Of a stretch of 64,000 nucleotides of DNA, positions 60,017-64,000 are shown piece after piece. The stretch is from Centrapalus pauciflorus. Lineage: Eukaryota > Streptophyta > Magnoliopsida > Asterales > Asteraceae. The translations under genes and the position numbers were made by a program. The notes beneath the pieces were generated by a model that did no database searches, was not told the DNA's origin, and was given only the letters and a program-made list of their open reading frames with translations. The DNA is taken from contig JAANYP010006955.1 of assembly GCA_020465985.1 (NCBI GenBank), positions 434,001-498,000 of the forward strand. The letters run 5' to 3'. How positions within the stretch are numbered: the stretch's first letter is position 1; the number at the start of each line of letters is the position of its first letter.

Positions 60017-60676
60017 ATGGCGCGGGTAACTGTCCGTACGCGGAATCAACGAAGGAGACAGAGAGAGGCGGAACCAACTGGTGAAGGGCAAGAGAGTGGA
60101 CCGTCAGAGCCAAAAGCAGAGGCGGATGACAAAAGCAGTTCAAGTGAAACCAAGAGTAGTACTAGTGGTGTAGAAGAGGAAAAGGCAGAAGGGAGGAAGA
60201 CGCGCATGTCTGCTAAGGAAAAAGCCAAAGGAAAGAGGCCGATGGAAGTGAAAAAGAAAAAGCAAGACACCAAGTATATCGATATGGCTGCTAAGGGAAA
60301 GGCAAAAGGAATTGTAATCCGAGAAGATAATAAGAAACCAGAAACGGAGGCAGGTGGCAAATCCAAAGGTGTTGTTGTGCCAAGAGGCAGGAGAAGAAGG
60401 AGAGCATTTGCTGTTAGGAGTACATATTCTTTAAGATCAGGACCAAAAGGGGATGGTGTGGCAGAGGTGGCAACTGGTGATAGTGTTGGTGTTGGGAGAA
60501 AACGCAAGGCAAAGGATCAAGAAACAGATGATGCTGATATAGAGGATGAACAGGGACCTTGTAAAAGAATTAAAAAGGAAAGAAAGAGTGATGATGATGA
60601 TGATACGGATGGAGATGGAGGAGGAAAAGATCTTCCAGGAAGTAATGCAGGTGCAGCCATTGTTGGAGCAGTTTAA
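60017..60676 (+). CDS. Disordered, charge-rich probable nuclear protein, 219 aa
   Basis: A single open exon starts MARVTVRTRNQRRRQREAEP. I do not recognise the family. Low-complexity blocks follow: an acidic/Ser part (about 20-60), Lys-rich AKEKAKGKRP and KGKAKGI repeats (about 70-115), a basic cluster RGRRRRRAF (about 125-133), GRKRKAKD, then CKRIKKERK, and an acidic DDDDDTDGDGGG tail ending GAAIVGAV. No membrane segment or enzymatic motif is present. Several basic clusters look like nuclear import signals, so a chromatin or nucleolar role is a reasonable guess only. Higher GC and a long biased ORF against an AT-rich background support a real gene. The start is the ATG at 60017; a frame-extending TTG at 60005 is not used. 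A shorter coding exon downstream cannot be excluded. Confidence 0.65.
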   Translation: MARVTVRTRNQRRRQREAEPTGEGQESGPSEPKAEADDKSSSSETKSSTSGVEEEKAEGRKTRMSAKEKAKGKRPMEVKKKKQDTKYIDMAAKGKAKGIVIREDNKKPETEAGGKSKGVVVPRGRRRRRAFAVRSTYSLRSGPKGDGVAEVATGDSVGVGRKRKAKDQETDDADIEDEQGPCKRIKKERKSDDDDDTDGDGGGKDLPGSNAGAAIVGAV

Positions 60677-62521
60677 CACCGCAATTTACAATTTGATGTT
60701 GTTTTTGTTGTTGTGGTTAGAGACAGAAAAGGTAAACCATTTGATACTTGACTTTTGTTTTTGAAAGCTGATACACCGAATAAAAGAAAAGAAGTAGACA
60801 GAAAAATGAATCCAACAGAAAAACAGGAGTGATCTTTTTTATCATCAGCTTTTCAATCTTATCACACTAGAACTTACAGTGACTGAGATCATTGCTTACT
60901 CCAAAGGCATCTTAGTGACTATGATCCTGATCCAAATTATATATGTTTAAACATGCTTGCCTTTGATACATACACTTTTAAGTAGTTTGCATCATATTTA
61001 AAAAAGTTAAGTTTAGCACATGTCCTTCCTTAAATAGATTATCTAAATTTAGGATTCAAACAAAGAATTGAAGCATATAGTCACACATTCTATTAGTATT
61101 ATACGGTCAATTCTTTATAATTTTCATAGCTCAAGTTTTGCTTGCTACTTGCTGTTATCTACACATAATTAATATTGGCTTTATTCACATCACTCACTCT
61201 TCATTTTAAAACAAGTCTTTGACAGTTGTTGACATATATGTAAAATATAAAACAACATGTTTTCTAATACATCATGCTACAACATCCATAATATGTTCTT
61301 GCTTTTGTTTTGGTGAATTCCAAAATAAATCGTAGTTGCATCAATCTTGTATCCGACTAAAGAACTAAAAAAAAGAATGAAATCAATCAACTTTTGGGTT
61401 TCTAAATTAGTTTCTTGATCATACTCAAACTATTTTAATCTAATCCTACTCATGTTTTTTTTTTAAAAAAATTATTTTAATTTCTCAACTATTTAATTCA
61501 TAAAGTTTTGTTTAAAGTTTAATTTTGATGTTATTTATTTATGTTTGTATCAATGTATAACTTAAGTGTTCATGTTTAATTACTTATTTAGCTAGTAGAC
61601 TAATGATAAACGAGTTAGTGGTCATGGAATGAAAATTTTTTACAGATATATTTTGAAAAAGTTTGTGCTATTTTGAGATATATAGTTTTTCTTAGTCAAA
61701 ATACTATATTTTGTTAATTTCTCTTCCTATAAAACCACCGGTTATGGTGTGGAGAAGCACGACCCAAGAACCCAAAGGTTGAGGTGGCCACAGCTCACGG
61801 ATGGTGAGCACCACCCCTCCCACACCTCACGATGCTACCTCGGTGGCTAAACCATGCTCCTTTCCACCATCTCAATTCAAAAAAATTGACAATTTTCTTT
61901 TCTTTAAAAAAAATTTTAAAATACATTTTTCTCTATGGATACCTCCATTTTTACTAATTCATTTTCACTGTGAGTGGTAGATTTTTTTTTTTTTACTTTT
62001 ATTACATACTATTGGCATCTATTTTAAATATAAGCAACTTAAAAAGTTGCACAACATAATTTGCTAATAAGCTAAACTCGTCATACTATTCTCATTTGCA
62101 TTTTTGTAAATATAAGCAACTTAAAAGAGTTACACAACATAATTTGTTGATCATCTAAAGCTCATCATACTATCATGCCTATTAAATGTAATATCTTCTG
62201 CATAACTCAGCTATTCAATTGCAAACTTAGCACCAACACACTTGTACAGTATTGGGTGGTAGTCTAAGTTATTTAAGTGTTCATTTACTTGATGACAACA
62301 CCATTACAACAATGCACTCTGATGATATCCACGTTACTTACCGGTAGCTAGCTAAGTACGTAGTTGATCCCCACAAAGTGTGTGTGTGTGTGGTATTATC
62401 ATTATTCAAGTCCTAAGCGTAATTTATATATTTTTAGGTGAAAGACTTTTCCAGAATATACAACAATTTGATAACTCGTTGCCAATGTGGTCAATCCGAC
62501 GATGACATTTAAAAGCGGCCG
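60677..62521. other. 3' region and intergenic DNA
   Basis: The 3' UTR of the preceding gene probably ends within a few hundred bases. 61735-61865 is a short GC-rich segment (GGTTATGGTGTGGAG ... CCACCCCTCCCACACC) with inverted ends, probably a MITE fragment. TAAGCAACTTAAAAAGTTGCACAACATAA-like sequence occurs twice (62031 and 62112). Confidence 0.45.
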
Positions 62522-62760
62522 TCAAACATTACTAGGAACACCATGGACCTCATTTACTCTAAAACATGTTTGGGAAGTTCTCAAAGATCGCTCAAAATGA
62601 ATTGTCGTACCATCGTTGTAGTTTACGACTCCAACAACTAAACGATCAAAGTCATTGGCGTTCAACACGTACATAACCGGCTCCGAAAGTAACGCACCCG
62701 TACACAACAAAGCTGAGGCCAACGCTTTCTTCGTTGAACCGACACACCCTCTCTGAAGAT
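62522..62760 (-). pseudogene. Unidentified protein-coding fragment
   Basis: The minus-strand frame reads GCVGSTKKALASALLCTGAL, then LSEPVMYVLNANDFDRLVVG, and ends VHGVPSNV. Its composition and balanced codons look like real coding sequence, but no start context, splice partners or family could be recognised. It is treated as a gene or transposon remnant. Confidence 0.35.
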
Positions 62761-62814
62761 ATAGAGTAAAACGACAAACTTTCGAAAGTTTTCAATCAAG
62801 GCTCGCTACAATTC

Positions 62815-63069
62815 GTGAATGAACGTTTTGACTATTTAAATGCAACTTTGAAAACGTTCGTTAGTAACCAATCTCAATTGATAGAAATGAGAAAGTCGGA
62901 CAAAGAAGACAAAGATATTACATTCTTTTTCGCACCGCACAACCAACTAACCGGTGGGCAACATGGAACAATGATCCAAATGTGGAAGTTGAATTGGTTG
63001 GAAAACATGGGTGAGAGTTTGACGAAAATTGAAGATGTAGATATTGGTTTATTAATTATGTTTATATAA
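62815..63069 (+). pseudogene. Possible transposon-associated protein fragment
   Basis: The ORF reads MNERFDYLNATLKTFVSNQS then QLIEMRKSDKEDKDITFFFA, with PHNQLTGG after it. This style recalls C-terminal parts of plant transposon-linked NAM-associated proteins, but the match is weak. It has no visible promoter and lies next to another fragment on the opposite strand. Confidence 0.3.
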
Positions 63070-64000
63070 CTATGTACTTTTTTTATTTATTTAACTATGT
63101 ACTTTTGTTTATATTGTGTGTTTAATTATGTTGTTTTATTTATTTATTTTCCATAATTATTTTTTTTTGTTTAATTTAATTACGAAAAAATGTGAACTTT
63201 ATGTAAACTATAAACTGTAAAAAAAAATAGTAAAGTGATGTGATATTAACGTGATAAAACGGATTCGTCCGTTTCATTAGAGGTGCACATTACCCAGATT
63301 CAATCCGACCCGGTTTTTTTCCAAAAAAACGAATCGGTTCTCAACCGGTTTTCGACCCACACATTTAAATCCTATGTAACCGGTTCCGGTTAGAAAAAAC
63401 CGGATTTTTCGTAAATTCCAAACCGATTTTTTTTAATTATTTTCAGATTTTATTTTTATTTTTCCCTTTTGGGCTTGTTTTCTGCTTCTTTTTTTAGATT
63501 TCTTTCTTTTTCTTTTTTGGGCTAGGTTTCTTTTTTTTTTGGGCTTCACAAATCTATTAAACAAATATAATTATAAATTTATATTTATACATTTATACCA
63601 AACACATCACCTTTTTTAAAGTTATAATTATAGATTAAGTTAACACAGTGGCGGATTTAGGAAATTCTTACGTTGGGGGCATAATGTATATGTGTGTTCA
63701 TCGTTTTCATTACGAGTATCCTTAACTTAAGTTTCAGATCTAGTTCTTCCATTAATAAATTTTCAAGCGGTTCAACTAATTTAACCGTAACAACTTATCA
63801 ATTAATTTAACCAACTAAAAGAACCTAATAGTTAATCTAATAACAAACATTCACATATATGATTTAGGGATTCCAATGTGACTTTAAATGAGCATATGAC
63901 CACATGTGATTTTAACTCATTAAGCATAAACCTTTATCCTAAAGCAGTAATGTTAATGCTTAAAATAAAACAAAATATTATCTACTTACATGATTTGTGA
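63070..64000. other. Repeat-rich right edge
   Basis: From 63281 (GAGGTGCACATTACCC) the sequence is dense in CCGGTT/AACCGG motifs to about 63430, like one arm of the hAT-type MITE at 22963. Polypyrimidine tracts follow to about 63545. No gene recognised. Confidence 0.45.

Noticed and set aside
60046..60507. 153-codon minus-strand ORF opposite the gene at 60017
   Set aside because: Leu/Ser/Pro-rich mirror of Lys/Glu-rich codons, no signature. Plus-strand frame has clear protein-like blocks.

Overview
The window reads as nuclear DNA of a flowering plant, most likely a eudicot. It is strongly AT-rich, its genes are split by GT-AG introns, and families such as a two-domain DUF642 protein, a pectin-degrading polygalacturonase and plant 40S S2 are present. 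Most of the space between genes is transposon debris. Repeat style (LTRs beginning TGTAACACCCC, many GGCGTTTGGTTC-type MITEs, a Mutator-like element with an OTU domain) would fit Asteraceae, but that placement is only a guess.

Host genes, left to right: the first exon of CTU2 (tRNA thiolation, minus, gene leaves the window on the left); a five-exon gene for a 221-residue protein with a C-terminal winged-helix-like domain (plus, 4987-7167); a 72-residue small basic protein (plus, 20967-21185); a three-exon DUF642 cell-wall protein (plus, 26091-27451); a two-exon 80-residue mitochondrial complex I accessory subunit with an apparent GC-AG intron (minus, 29126-29457); 40S ribosomal protein S2 with a textbook telo-box/site-II promoter (minus, 34430-36179); a nine-exon polygalacturonase (minus, 38974-43702); and a 219-residue disordered, charge-rich, probably nuclear protein (plus, 60017-60676). 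They are unrelated single genes, not a pathway cluster.

Mobile DNA: a 3.7-kb Mutator-like element (12513-16234) with a decayed FAR1-type transposase followed by an intact-looking OTU cysteine-protease domain; a 1.6-kb PIF/Harbinger-type element (7360-8994) that carries a captured, frameshifted exon of a cyclic-nucleotide-gated channel; a 1.7-kb foldback element (17289-18998); a segment containing a solo LTR present twice with the same target duplication (2497-4168 and 22086-24365), the second copy broken by a hAT-type MITE; and a nest in which a foldback element (about 49689-52641) holds a Helitron (50142-52166), which holds a TA-flanked inverted-repeat element (about 50307-51284). A palindromic MITE family (four copies) and several GCGTTTGG-type MITEs are scattered through the rest.

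The long gene-poor stretches (9.0-12.5, 29.5-34.4, 36.4-38.9, 43.8-47.9, 52.7-58.4 and 60.7-64.0 kb) hold AT-rich sequence, microsatellites and repeat fragments. No rRNA gene, convincing tRNA or CRISPR array was seen.
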